64,000 nucleotides of DNA from Antrodiella citrinella (GCA_004802725.1 SGPM01000003.1:1-64000), one strand, 5' to 3'; positions 20,199-32,055 are shown, counted from the stretch's first letter. Notes: generated from the letters alone by a model not told the origin. Numbers and translations are program-made.

Positions 20199-21794
20199 AT
20201 GTCATCTTCAGACATGCTAGATAGCTCCAGGCTGAAATGTGGATTCAATAAGATCAGCATTTTGAAACCTTCACACTCAGGAGTCTTGACTTCAACAGAG
20301 GTTGAGATTCTGGACACAGCCTTGTCTTCCCAGACTGATGAGCTGGATGTTGTTGTTGGTGAAAAGGGCAAGCCTTTGCCATCATCTCAACAGAGCTTCA
20401 AACAGACCAAGTCTGGTATGTCTTTTCTCAAATCTCTTGAGATTATTACTAATATAATCTCAGCACTCCGCTTATCTAATGTTCACCATCCTTCACAACT
20501 GAAGCATGTCACATTCACCACCGCAGATGCATCATTTGCATCCACATCTGCATTGGTCTCATCTGGTCACTCTCAGTTCACCACCAGTGATAGTCATATT
20601 CGAAATATTCCCCACTCCACCTATATGCCTATACCTGGTCCTCTCAATCTTACCAAAAAGCAGAGAGGGTTTGTTCTGGCAATAAACCTTCGTCACATTT
20701 TCCCAAAGCCCAACATACAGGTCTCAGACCAGACTTGTACTCCTTTGGAGGTTGGCACAAGCCAGGTGGAGACTCAGGAATGCATGTCTGAAACCCTTCA
20801 TGACATGCAGCTACAATATCCTGATGATTCATGGATGGAGTTGGAGGAACCCGGTGCACTGGAATGCCAACCTCCCAAGCCTGCTGAAAGTGTCACACCT
20901 ACAGTACACACAGAGTTTGAGGTGGAGGCAATTCAGTGTGACCAGCCACAACTCGCAGACGCCGAAGAACCAGTAGCCAAAGATCGAATGGACTTCGATA
21001 GCGCCGAAGATGCTGGGAATAGCGCGCCGAACTGTGGCACACACGAGCCTGATGAAGACGGAGCTGCCGTGAGGACGGAAGTCATTGCACCGAAGTCTAT
21101 CGAGGAAGAGCGCGCACACGAGGCAATCAGCCCCACACAGCTACCACAGCCTGACGTGGAACGGTGTCCTAGTCCTCCGACACCTCGGAAGACCTTGGAG
21201 CCGCTTCCAACGTCGCACGCACCCTTTCATCCTACAAAGCCTCCAAAGCGTCTCGAGCCTTCGACCTCTGAGGCGCAACCGCTGCCGAAGAAACCGAAGA
21301 ATTGGGCGTCGACCGACAGGCCAACTGAGCTCAAGGCGCTCACAGTGACACGTCCAGCAACACTCAAGCGGTCGCGCAAGGGCGAACGACGGACGTGGGA
21401 GCGTGAGAATTATTGCATCCAGCAAGACCAGACAGCCAAGCACCCAGAATCGCAGAGACCAGCAACACAGTCGCTTGCGCACAAACAAGCCGACGAGTTG
21501 ACTGACGCCATCGGGGTTCTCTACGCTTGCCTTAAAGGTCATTCTACGTCAGCGTATCGGGAGGCGTTGAAGCGGGCGAAGAGTTCCTTCAACGACTTCT
21601 ATCCGGTCAAAGATACGATTAAGCTGGGGGTTCTGGAGAGCAAGCCTGCGCTCATGGTAGCCGTGGAGAGTTTTGCGAACTGCGAGAAGGGAGAGAGGTG
21701 GTCACTGGAAGTAAAGAGTCTACAACGGATGGCACAGGAGATGATCGATACCTGGAAGAAGAGGTTCACAAACGATAGGTTGAATAACCATTAA
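20199..21794 (+). CDS. Chimeric uncharacterised protein: repeat-derived N terminus, host-like C terminus
   Basis: An uninterrupted frame of about 531 codons starting MSSSDMLDSSRLKCGFNKIS. The first ~245 codons (to about 20940) lie in the CpG-depleted block, and I recognise no family in them. From there the DNA becomes CpG-rich and the protein acidic, then Pro/Lys-rich (PSPPTPRKTLEP, LPKKPKNWAS, TLKRSRKGERRTWERENY). It ends in a helical region ADELTDAIGVLYACLKGHST...SLQRMAQEMIDTWKKRF that faintly resembles the TFIIS N-terminal (LW) bundle, which typically ends in ...A..LV..WK. The frame crosses the boundary without a stop. It could be a gene whose 5' part was replaced by the insertion, or one that recruited repeat sequence as its first exon. 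Transcription is unproven. Confidence 0.5.
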   Translation: MSSSDMLDSSRLKCGFNKISILKPSHSGVLTSTEVEILDTALSSQTDELDVVVGEKGKPLPSSQQSFKQTKSGMSFLKSLEIITNIISALRLSNVHHPSQLKHVTFTTADASFASTSALVSSGHSQFTTSDSHIRNIPHSTYMPIPGPLNLTKKQRGFVLAINLRHIFPKPNIQVSDQTCTPLEVGTSQVETQECMSETLHDMQLQYPDDSWMELEEPGALECQPPKPAESVTPTVHTEFEVEAIQCDQPQLADAEEPVAKDRMDFDSAEDAGNSAPNCGTHEPDEDGAAVRTEVIAPKSIEEERAHEAISPTQLPQPDVERCPSPPTPRKTLEPLPTSHAPFHPTKPPKRLEPSTSEAQPLPKKPKNWASTDRPTELKALTVTRPATLKRSRKGERRTWERENYCIQQDQTAKHPESQRPATQSLAHKQADELTDAIGVLYACLKGHSTSAYREALKRAKSSFNDFYPVKDTIKLGVLESKPALMVAVESFANCEKGERWSLEVKSLQRMAQEMIDTWKKRFTNDRLNNH

Positions 21795-22463
21795 GAGGGT
21801 AGTTGGGATGGGGCGTACCAGTTTTATGCATTCATGTTACCCTTTCTTTCTCAGTTTCCTCAATTTCCTACCATGCTTCTTTACTCCGCTTTGCTATGTC
21901 GATATGCATATTCTCATCGTTGTATTAGTATGTTGAACGAAGAATGGTGGCAAGAGGATGGAGAAACAATGGGGAGATGGAAAGAAAGAATGGACGCCGT
22001 GATCTTGGTGATCCATGTTCGTCACGGCATCCGCAAGTACTGTGATTGGCGCACACTTTCGACCCATCCGTCGCTTTGACTCGCATTCCTTTTATCAAAA
22101 GTATGTAGTATGTATATATGTACAACTCAAATGCCACAATTATGCACAACCCGTCACAGCCGTGCTGAAAGTAATGTAGTGATGTTGTATTACGGTAGGG
22201 CGTAGTGTACCAAAGCGAGATATCGACCTGTCGTACACGAAGGGAAGAGTATCTCATCGGAATTGAAGTGGTATACAGGATCATGTGTGTGGGGGAATAG
22301 TCACGACAGCCTCCTTAACAAAGGTGATCGTGAAGTCGATAAAAATACAAGGCCATCCAGTCTATGGGCCGTGTCCAGGTAAACCACGAAAAGAGAGAAA
22401 ACGAGTAATGGAGAAAGCTACGAAAAGCGTCGACTGAGAACCAATCGTCGGGAGACACTACGC
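21795..22463. other. Convergent intergenic region
   Basis: This lies between the chimeric gene (plus) and the forkhead gene (minus). CpG content is normal. Short open frames on both strands have no recognisable motif. No gene is supported. Confidence 0.45.
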
Positions 22464-24509
22464 TCAATCGATGGATTGCGGGTCCGTTCGCTGCCTCTTC
22501 ATGGGTGGGGTCTCGTCTGGTGAATCATCATCGACGACGATGAGAGGCTCGTCGCTAGGGTCCTCCGTAGCCTGTAAAGAAGCCATCGGAGGGACAGCCG
22601 CAGGTGAGTGCGACCATGGTTGTGGTTGCGGTGTAGGATGGTTGGAACGCGGGGGCAAAGGTGCTGTCGTGAATAGATCCGAAGTCGACCCCTCCCTGCC
22701 TGTACCCGGTGCGCCTCCACGGCCACCTGGCATGGCGCTACCTCGTCCTCGCCGTGGCTTGCCTCGGCCGCGGCCCCTTGATCCTTCGGCTTTGAGTTTC
22801 TCTTTGTAGTACCTCACAATATAGCTCTGCAAGATCTCGAGAGCCTTCTGCGCACCAAGCGCCTCCAGATCCTGCAAATGCTTCGGGGTAAGATGAGAGA
22901 AAATCTCAGGGTTCAGATAGAGCGTGTTGTCATGGAGGGAAATGGGCTTTAGCGGTAAAGCCACAGATTCGGACGAAGAAGACGACGCGACGGTGGGAAC
23001 CGAACCAATGACAATGGGGAGACGAACAGACGCGGGAATAGTAGGAAATGCGTTTGACGCGGCTGGTGCAAATAATGCAGGCTGGGGCGCCGTAGAAGGG
23101 ATTGGGGAGGAAGTTGCTGTAGTAGAAGAGGATGCCACATTTCGCTGAGGGAAAGCATCGAACGAATTGGTCTCTGTCTTGACGGAAGGTACAGAAAAAC
23201 TCGTCGGTACAGTCCTCACACTCGACTTCGGCACGAGGGGCACGGATGTGAGAGGTGGAGGTAGCGGAGTTCCCTTGCTATCGCCCTTGATACTGCGCTT
23301 GAATGGAGGCTCAAGTGGGGGTGCTTTGCCTTTCTTGTTGATCGACTTGCCCTCTTTCGCCCCGGAACCGCCGAGAGCAGCTAACGCCTGCTTCCGCTCA
23401 GCCTCCTCGAACGAGTGTTCATAGAGCGGGTCCAATGTCCAGAGAGCCCCTTTGCCCTTCTCGTCCGGACCACGTTCCGCCTTCTTGAACGCACGATTGG
23501 AGGAGAGGTTGTGTCGCACGGAGCTCTGCGGGTCACACGTGCGTTATCAGCGACGTCACATATGGAAACGAACAATACGACGATCACATACCTCCCAATC
23601 CTTGTCTGAGTACTTGTAATACTCGAAGTTGTCTTGGATCCATTGGCAAATGTCCTGCAGAGACCCTCTGCCTGCGAGACCTTTGATAGCCCGGTAGCAA
23701 AGCTGAGCATAAGTGTACTGTGGCTTCGGAGGAATTACATCGGGTCTCAGAAGCGGTTGCGCTTCCACTTCGGCCTTCTTACGCTTCTTGGGGTTTGGCT
23801 TTGGTCTAGGGATAGAGTTCGAGTTCGGCAGTTGTGGCTGAGCGATAATGTTTGGAGGGATCTTCGGCGGACCGGTTGCAACGGGGACAGGGGGTGGCGA
23901 ACATGAGGGTAGAGAGGACGGCGGTGATATGGAGGTCACATCTATGGAGGTGATGTCGACTGATGGAGAACGCGCGCGATGACCCGATGAGGCATGCGAG
24001 CTTGGGGACGGTGAGTCCTCCGGCGCTGGGGGTGGCGGGAGGACAAAGTGAAAGGTGCGTGACGCTATCTGTATCTGCGACCTACAGCAAATCAACGCAT
24101 AAGCGTAATATGCGCATAACACTATGGAATGAGCATACCTGTCACCCAAGGGGACTTTACTCCCACTCCCAGACCAGACACCGTCCACCCATGCGCCGTT
24201 CCGACCCATGACGCGCAGCATGAATCTTTCCTCATCCTCCTCGTATTCGATCTGGGCGTGCATACGAGAGACACTCTTGAGCGACCCGAGGTCAACATCG
24301 ACCTGAGGTACATCGGAAGAGGATGGAGCAGAGCTAGGGATACATCGACGACCGATGATGACTTTGAGTGTCTGGATGTAGTAGGTGAAATTCGGAAATA
24401 CGAGCGAGTAGTATGCGCTGATCTTGTCCTGAGCCGACTCCTGGGGGGTGTCCTGGAGAGCAGATGTGTCTGCGGCAGGGGCGGAGACGGCGGGAGCGAG
24501 GGCGGCCAT
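22464..24509 (-). CDS. FHA-forkhead transcription factor (Fkh/Fhl1-like)
   Basis: The protein combines an N-terminal FHA phosphothreonine-binding domain with a forkhead DNA-binding domain, the layout of fungal Fkh1/2 and Fhl1, which control cell-cycle or ribosomal-protein genes. The FHA part has IIGRRCIPS, SVSRMHAQIEYEEDEERF, GRNGAWVDGV and, across an intron near 24080-24140, SQIQIASRTFHFVLPPP. A basic linker (PKPNPKKRKKAEVE) precedes the forkhead: KPQYTYAQLCYRAIKGL, LQDICQWIQDNFEYY and, across an intron near 23525-23592, SSVRHNLSSNRAFKKAERG then GKGALWTLDP. The rest (about 300 residues) is disordered, with a GRGRGKPRRGRG basic patch and an acidic end. The start is 155 bases from the divergent MTFP1-like gene. 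Fkh versus Fhl1 cannot be settled by eye. Confidence 0.88.
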
Positions 24510-24664
24510 GGTGAGTCGATGAATGTCACAAACAGCTCGAAGCTGGGTGAACCAAGTCCTGAGCCGCCCAAATCCGACTCATACAGACGCCCATAACACA
24601 GACGCTCATGCTTCCCGTGCCGGAACGCAAACGTCAAGTCTGTCCCTTCTTTCATACCCTCACC

Positions 24665-25445
24665 ATGGCTGCTACTCCAGCACCTCCACAACCAGTCGCA
24701 GAGCAGGCTAAAGAAGGTCTCGACAGTCTTGCGGACGGCAATGCTGATTCTACCGACTCAGACATCCGTTACATGGCATACGGTGCCCGTCTGAGGACGG
24801 CTCTCCGTGCTGGCCAGCGTTACATTGCCTATGTACGTTCCATGCCTCAATCACAGTCTGCGTTCAGCGATAGATTGACACCTAGACCAGTGATGTCGGA
24901 GAGGCCTTCAGACCCGTTGTACCACCTGCCATCGTAACTGCGGCATATGGTATCTCTTGGCTTTACCTTGCCGGGTGCGTTCCAATGCCCTTGCTAAAAA
25001 TTCAGCATCTGAACTACGAACAGTGATGTGGGCTACGAAACATATAAAGCTCAGAGACAAGGCCCGACTCTGGAGCAGGCCGAGTATTTCTCAGAGCCTA
25101 CCCGTCTTGGGATGATCGCTACGAAGCGTGCTATCTTCCAGTCGGTAGCATCCATGTAAGCTATCTCGCTCTGATGTCATTGCACATGAATCTGACGTCT
25201 CAATCATCAGGGCTCTCCCTGCTTTCACCATCCACACTGCTGTCAAACAGGCCAAGAAGGCGTTTGTCAACACCAAGAGCCCACGGGTCAAGGCATGGGG
25301 GCCCACGCTCACCGGTCTCGCCATAGTCCCCATCTTACCGTACCTATACGACAAGCCCGTGGAACACGTCACTGACTTTGCCTTTGAGTGGATAGAGAAG
25401 AAGCTTATAGAGATGCAGATCGACAGGAAGAAATCAGACCTGTAG
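24665..25445 (+). CDS. Mitochondrial fission process protein 1-like (MTP18/MTFP1)
   Basis: MTFP1 is an inner-membrane protein of mitochondria that promotes fission. The start gives MAATPAPPQPVAEQAKEG. The body has DIRYMAYGARLRTALRAGQRYIAY, then across introns TSDVGEAFRPVVPPAIVTAAYGISWLYLAG, DVGYETYKAQRQGPT, LGMIATKRAIFQSVASM and ALPAFTIHTAVKQAKKAF. The next stretch, AWGPTLTGLAIVPILPYLYDKPVEH, is the family's C-terminal block with the hydrophobic segment and a conserved P-x-x-D. About 185 residues in four exons with standard introns. It is head-to-head with the forkhead gene. Confidence 0.85.
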
Positions 25446-25896
25446 TACTGCTGCGTATAGGTTTATCGCTGGCCGTTGTTGCTATACTCGATGTGCAGAT
25501 ACCTGCGAGATTTATTGCTAGATATAATCTACTCGTTGCATATTCGGCGGACTGTGCGCGTCACTATAACCACAACGATACATAATACAGTTGAGAGACA
25601 TATTGTACCTACAAGGGGAATTGGTGCTTAGTATTCCATGAACTACGTGGCCCGCTCCAGCAACCCTAGCGTTCCACCGGGAAAGTGTAATATAGCGATA
25701 CAAACAACGATGCGTGCATGCGAGAGATACGAATGATGGAATGCAAGGGACAAAGCTGCAGCAGAGACGACTGACTGACGAGAGAATCATGCGAATATGC
25801 GAATATGCGAAAGCGAAATATAGCACAGTCCACAGGCATGTTGTTTGGGATGGGATGTCCATGAGGTAGTCTGAAAAGCAATCATGTGATTTACTA
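25446..25896. other. Convergent intergenic region
   Basis: This holds the 3' UTRs of the MTFP1-like and eIF2B delta genes. It contains the 24-base octamer repeat listed separately; no gene is supported. Confidence 0.45.
25789..25812. repeat. Three tandem ATGCGAAT octamers
   Basis: Two exact copies and one with a single end mismatch lie in the facing 3' region of two genes. This is probably a small microsatellite; no function is implied. Confidence 0.7.
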
Positions 25897-27569
25897 TCAA
25901 AGCAATCGACCGAGGGCAATTGGAATCGAGCTGATCGAATTGGGTGGGATAACACCGACCTCAGTGACGACTGCAGTGATGGATGATGGTGGTGTGAGGT
26001 CATAGAGAGGGTTCAGGATCTCGAGGTTGATCTGATTCTGCGTCAGAAGAGCATCGCGGGACTTGCCCAAGGGAAACGAGGAGAAGTTATCGGTGGCAGG
26101 CGCTGCATTGCATCACAGGATCAGTCAACGGCGAGAGACGCTGCAATGACGAATGACTCACCAAGTTCGTTCTTCGTAAACGAGTCGAGTTGAACCGTGT
26201 CAGAATATTTGTAGGTTTCACAGCAGACCACCACAGGTACGGAATGTTGCTTGGCCATCATGGCTACCAGTGCAGTGCCCGCTCTGGAATATACGGCGCC
26301 ATTGGCGTGAATGGAGTGTGCACCGACAAGAACCAGTGAGACCTCCGAGATTACAGACCCCAGCGCCGGAAGCAGGATGTAAGTGCATTGGATCCCAGCG
26401 GACGCGAGAACCGACAGTAACCGCTTTCCTGTACGATAGAATGAGTTGATAAGTTTGCCTACGAGTGGGCATATACACGTACCTTCCAGCATGGGTCGGG
26501 AATCTACAACAACAACCGAAAATTGACGTCCTTCTTCCATTGCACCCAACAAGACTTTCTGGACGACTGATGATCTGAAGCGCCATAAAATGAGCATCGC
26601 AGGACAGAGGAAGGTACACTGGTGATGACCAACCTTGCAAAAGTCAAGATAACATCTCCGTCTTTGATCTTGTTAGCCGCAGTCTCCTCAATGACTTGAT
26701 CTGCGATTATGATTCTATCTCGGATGTAGTTGTCAATCTTCTGGCACAACACATCCTTGGCCTGGAGGTTTTCACGCACAAATCAACACACGTGTCTCGC
26801 ATTGCAGATGTACGGAAGAAAGCACTCACGTCCTGCTCAGGAAGATCAATGTCCATGCGGCTGATTTCCAACTTCAGCTGACGGATGGCATTGCCCATTG
26901 TGACCGACATGGGACGAGCTGCGACAAGATGACTGATTTGTGGGTTGAGATGAGTCATCAAGTGTCGAGACAAGGTATTGTTCGGCGGTGTCACATATTC
27001 TTGGATCACCTGAACAACAATGAGGACGGTTCGAGTAGAGTGACTAAAGATTGACGTACTGTCTTGAATGCAGTCAGCGTAGCTATACACCGTGCGTTGG
27101 CACCGGTGATCTTGAAATTCGAGAATTGAAGAGCAAGGCGAAGAATAATCGGGTGAATGTCGCCTTTGGCAACGCTGACAGGTTTCGGCAGACCAAAGTG
27201 CGAGAATATCCTGAGCCCTCGGGCATTGGGCGGTCCGGTCTCAGCAATCGACGGCGCACCCCTCGTATGGCTTTGTCCCTTCAGTCCGGGGGTCGCAGGA
27301 GGCTTCGGAGTAGGTTCTGCGGGTCTGCCAGGTTTCCGGGAAGTGGCGGCCAGTGGTGGCGGCACGGACTTTGGAGGCTGTTTGGCTTGACCGTTGGCCC
27401 CGTTGGCCTTTGCATCAGCTTTGGCAGCGCGCTGTCTCTCTTGCAGCTCTCTCCGTTCTGCCTTTGTCATTTGCTTCTGAGATCGTTGTTGCGGAGGAAC
27501 AGAGGATTCCGCTACAGGCAATGTGGGCCCATTGGGGGGTTGCACTGGGAGTGTAGGCGCAGGAGCCAT
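25897..27569 (-). CDS. GCD2: Translation initiation factor eIF2B delta subunit
   Basis: eIF2B recharges eIF2 with GTP; delta is one of the regulatory core subunits. The N terminus is a basic, Pro/Ala-rich tail (QKQMTKAERRELQERQRAAK). The core starts at GLRIFSHFGLPKP and continues HPIILRLALQFSNFKITGANARC. Across introns it reads VIQEYVTPPNNTLSRHLMTHLNPQ, ARPMSVTMGNAIRQLKLEIS, KDVLCQKIDNYIRDRI, GDVILTFARSSVVQKVLLGA and FSVVVVDSRPMLEG. The last part has GSVISEVSLVLVGAHSIHANGAVYSRAGTA and VVVCCETYKYSD, the Rossmann-like C-terminal domain shared by alpha, beta and delta. It ends with LEILNPLYDLTPPSSITAVVTEVGVIPP and a stop at 25897. The start lies 346 bases from the divergent RAT1 gene. Confidence 0.95.
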
Positions 27570-27915
27570 GGCGAGGTCTCGCAGTGATGTTGTTTGTCGT
27601 CGTCGAGTGTAGTGAGCGTAAAGGAAAGAACAACGAGGACGAGGAAAGGTATTGTTGTTTCAGCACGCGAGTCGAGTCATGTCCGATCGCGAACATGCAA
27701 AATCTAGATTTTATTATCTAACCGACATCCGAGGCGTGGGAATGTTTCCAACCGGGCGCTTATACGTAACCTCCGGTGGTCCACAACCTCCAGGCCCAAC
27801 ACTGGCCCAACTCTCTGCTTTGTCTGCTACCACATCCCCACACTTCTATCTACTCAACTTCGGACGTCCCATATTCTATTGGTAATCTTATTTTGAAGAG
27901 AACTGTTTACTTGTC
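27570..27915. promoter_or_regulatory. Divergent promoter region of eIF2B delta and RAT1
   Basis: The 346 bases between the two start codons must hold both promoters. No TATA box is obvious on either strand, as is common for housekeeping genes. Confidence 0.5.
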
Positions 27916-30900
27916 ATGGTGAGGCATACGTTATTCTTTGTTCTTGTCCTCTTCTGACATTCGTCACAGGGTGTTCCCGCACTTTTCCGTTGGTTGAGCA
28001 AGAAGTACCCGAAGATCAGTACGTATTGCATCGTCTTGTACAACGAATACTCACCTCATATTTCCTGTGTAGTCTTGCCCGTCCTCGAGGAGGAAGAGGC
28101 GAAAGTCCCAGACGCTGTCGGGGATGAGATTGCAATTCCCGTCGATATCTCGGGACCCAATCCGAATGGCGAAGAATTCGACAACCTCTACCTGGATATG
28201 AACGGAATCGTACGTCTCTATTTCAGTATTCGTACCATGTTTTCCATTGATAGTTGCCTAGGTACATCCCTGTACGCATCCTGAGGGGAAAGTACGCCAT
28301 ATTCATACTTCTGCTATGCACATATTTACTCACTGCTTTCATCCTTCAGCCCGCGCCAGAGACCGAGGAGGAGATGATGGTTGAAATTTTCGCTTATACA
28401 GAACGTGTTGTAAACATGATACGACCCCGGAAATTGCTCTTCATGGCTATCGGTGCGCCTCTCTGTATCCTGACTCACTCTTTGTCAATCTGACATCCTG
28501 CGATAGATGGCGTGGCGCCACGTGCAAAGATGAANCAACAGCGTTCCCGTCGTTTCCGCTCTTCACAGGAAGCAAAGGAAAAGGATGAGGCGCATAAGGA
28601 AGCAGTTGCTGAATGGGAAGGNAAGTCCGATTTTTGCACCTCGCCCGTTTTACTAGAGCTCAACGCATGCAGCCATGGGCAAGATAATCAGCGATGAAGA
28701 GAAGGACAAGAAGTCTTGGGATTCTAACGCCATTACGCCAGGTACACCATTCATGCATCTTCTAGCGGAGTCACTCCGTTATTGGGTGGCAAGGAAATTG
28801 AACACAGACCCCGGTTGGAAGACGGTACGCTCGTTTATATCGTTATGTGTGCTTGCGTTGCTAAATGGTGTACCAGATGGAAGTCATTATCTCTGACGCA
28901 AGCGTTCCTGGTGAAGGCGAGCACAAGATCATGGACTTTATCCGCAGGCAGCGTTCCAACCCGGGTCATAACCCGAATACTCGACACGTAATCTACGGAC
29001 TGGTAAGACAGCCTTTCTTGATTTCTGTTGCGCAGCATATTGATTCGTTTGTGTTCAGGATGCTGATCTAATTATGCTCTCGCTGGCAACCCATGAACCG
29101 CATTTCCGCGTGCTTCGTGAAGATGTCTTCTTCCAAGAAGGTAGTCGGACGGCTTGCCGAATGTGCGGGCAAGAAGGGCACTATGCTGCACAATGTACTG
29201 CCGAGAAGGCCGAAGTGAAAAAGACCCCTCCAGAGAAGAAACCGTTCATTTTCCTCGATGTCGCTATCCTCCGCGAGTATCTCGAGGCCGAGCTGAGGAT
29301 GACGCAATTGGGATTCCCATTCAATCTTGAGCAAGCGATAGATGACTGGGTGCTCCTTATTTTCCTTGTTGGAAACGACTTCTTGCCGCATTTACCGTCC
29401 CTTGAAATCAGAGAAGGCGCCATTGATACGCTGCTCAAGATATGGCGAGATGAGCTACCACGAATGGGTGGATATATCACCAACCATGGTCAGCTTGTGT
29501 TAGAGAGAGTGCAGATTATGTTGGAAGGTCTTGCGAAGAGGGAAGACGATATCTTCCGTCGAAGGCGCGAAGGTGTGCCCAGCTCGTGTATATGTGTGAT
29601 ATACGATTGTTTGATACATGCCTTTCTTTTCATAGCTGAAGAACGTCAGAACCAGAATACCAAACGTCGCAAAATCGAGAAAGATATGGGCTCGAACGAA
29701 ACAGGACCATCGTCTACGCTGAACTTGACTGCCGAACCTACTGCCCCTTCCTCCTTGACCGGACATGCTTCGTTGCCGTCAAAGCCGCTACCGTCCAATA
29801 GTTTCGCTGCAACGGCAGATAGTATCGGTTTAGGCGGCCCAAAGACATCGGAAACTGCGCAGCTAGCCCCTGCTGCTGCACTAGCACTCGCCGGCTCGAA
29901 CAGAGACGTTGTGGCGAATCGCCGGGCTATCCGGATGGCAAACATGAGTGCAGCCGAAATGCTGAAAGCCGAACTCTCTGGTCTCGTACCGCTCAAACCG
30001 TCGAAGACATCTGAGACGTCACAAGTTTTGCCCGCAGCTCAAGATAGTGCGATGACCGATGACTTTGTTGCGCCGGGCCTTGACGTCGCCAGTCTGACCT
30101 CGAATCCCTCGAACGATGCATTAGCTCCTCTGCCTGATGACGTCACTGTTATTGACAAGTCCCCCGCAAATGGCCTGGCTTCGAAAGAAAATGCGGCCGA
30201 TGCGTTCTTACACGGAGTGAAGCGTAAGATAGATGAAGTGGATGAAGACGCCGTCGAAGAGGGTCTTGGGTCTGATGCAGACGATGCGCCGCCTGATGCG
30301 GAACCAACGTACACTTTAAAGGTCAACATTGATGGCAGCGTTGATCAGGATGACACAGTCAAGTGAGTTCCTGATAGTTTATACATGTATGGTTTTCTCA
30401 TTTGCTTGTCAAGACTATGGGAGCCCGGGTACAGAGAGAGGTATTACCGTCAGAAATTTGGAACTGAAGAGGCCGATACCGCCTTCAAGAAGGAGTGAGT
30501 ACTACTTGTTAATCTATGTTCTGACATGATTGACATCTCGTGCGTAGGTTGACTCTGCGATATGTAGAAGGTATGGCCTGGGTACTGCAATATTACTACC
30601 AAGGAGTCAGTGTTACTCTCGCCCTTGCTACTTAATTAGAACTCATAATGCATCCAGACGCCATCTTGGACATGGTACTACCCATACCATTTCGCACCAT
30701 TTGCTGCCGACTTCGACGACGTGAAGAGTATGGACATCAAATTCACACTAGGGCAGCCGTTCAAACCATTTGAGCAACTCATGGGCGTTTTCCCAGCTGC
30801 TAGGTGTGTATCCTAAGTTTAAGTTGTCGAATTTATATTCACTGGTCTTGTTCAGTCGTCAACATATCCCTGCGGTATTCCACAATTTGATGACAGACGA

Positions 30901-32055
30901 AGACTCGTCCATCATAGATTTCTATCCGACTACTTTCCAGATAGATATGAACGGCAAGAAGATGGTCTGGCAAGGCGTAGCTCTATTACCATTCATAGAC
31001 GAGATTCGTCTTCTTGGTGCCATGGGTCCAGAATATCACAAGCTTACTGACGAAGAGAAGCGCAGAAATGAATGGGGCAACGACGTTATCTATGCGTTCG
31101 AGGAGCATCCTCTGTATCCTTCACTCGAGGCGCTTTATGGCAAGCGGAAAGATAAAGAGGTACGTTGTCTTCATCTCAATGCGACATTCAATACTATATG
31201 CTGACAATTGGACGAAGGCGGTCCCCATCAATGCTGTGGTGAACAACGGAATCAATGGTTCTCTACTACCCAATCCAGACTGTTTACCTGGGTCAACCTA
31301 CTACTCACCGCTGAGTACGGTTGACCTGCCTGACATCAAGAATGACCGTTCGCTATCGGCACTCTACTTCTTCCCTAAGCAGCTCACGCCTCACCGCTCA
31401 GTACTCCTACCAGGCATCGTGCGGAACAAGCCAGTATTGACGGACGCCGATAGGGAGGGTGCTCGTCGCGGCGGTCGTGGTCGCGGCCGTGGAGGTTACG
31501 ACAACCGCAACAGAGGTGGATCGTCATACGGAGGACAACCCTCGTATTCTGACGGCAAAAGTAATGGCTACGGCGGCCGAGGAGGGCATAGCGACTACCA
31601 ACGGTCCTCGTACAACAACGACTCGTCTGGACAGCGGTCGAACGCTTATGGAACTTCGTACCAGCAATCTTCTTATCCTTCTTCATATCAGTCCCAGCCT
31701 TCGTACCCACCAAGGCAGACATACGACGCATACAACAACAATTCACGAGGTGGACCTCCTCAGGGTTATAATTCCTACGGTGGTGGTGGTCGAGGGCGAG
31801 GTGGTCCCCCAGGCGGCCCACCCCGCTATAGCGATACATCGTACCAATCACAGCGAGGTGGATATGACTCGGGACCTTCTAGGGGAGGTTAGTAACGGGG
31901 GTTACGGAGGCTACGGCGGTGGAAATGGTGGTTCCGGTGGCTATGGAGGTTACGGTGCTCCCCCGCAGAACGGCGGTGGGTATGGCGGATACGGCAATCC
32001 TAGAGGTGGTGCTAACGGCCCATCCAGAGGTAGGGGTCGTGGTGGACGGTACTGA
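27916..32055 (+). CDS. RAT1: 5'-3' exoribonuclease Rat1/Xrn2
   Basis: Rat1 is the nuclear 5'-3' exonuclease of RNA processing and of transcription termination by RNA polymerase II. The first exon is just ATG, followed by an intron and [15 protein letters not shown], the invariant XRN start. Further exons give [78 protein letters not shown], and then the CCHC zinc knuckle [14 protein letters not shown] typical of the nuclear paralogue. [19 protein letters not shown] holds active-site acids. The second conserved region starts at [17 protein letters not shown] and [16 protein letters not shown]. The tail is RGG/YGG-rich. Two ambiguous bases lie at 28535 (codon for N or K) and 28622 (second base of an expected GTAAGT donor). 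The last intron is uncertain (see findings). Confidence 0.95.
28535..28535. other. Ambiguous base N in RAT1
   Basis: The codon AAN after KM encodes Asn or Lys. It is an assembly uncertainty, not a biological feature. Confidence 0.9.
28622..28622. other. Ambiguous base N in a RAT1 splice donor
   Basis: The sequence GAAGGNAAGTCC implies a GTAAGT donor, so N is very probably T. If it is not, the intron would have a mutated donor. Confidence 0.8.

Larger units (their letters stand above)
19765..20940. mobile_element. CpG-depleted repeat-like insertion of unknown class
   Basis: A roughly 1.17 kb block is AT-richer than its surroundings and almost free of CpG: I count about 9 CpG in the stretch, against 5 and 7 in the two 60-base lines that follow it. 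Such loss with TpG/CpA excess is what cytosine methylation and deamination do to repeats in basidiomycetes. The edges are sharp, at about 19765 and 20941. The block carries a TATA box and a pyrimidine tract, like a promoter-bearing terminal repeat. I could not find terminal repeats, target duplication, or a polymerase, integrase or transposase motif. The class is therefore open, and an old non-mobile origin cannot be excluded. Confidence 0.5.
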
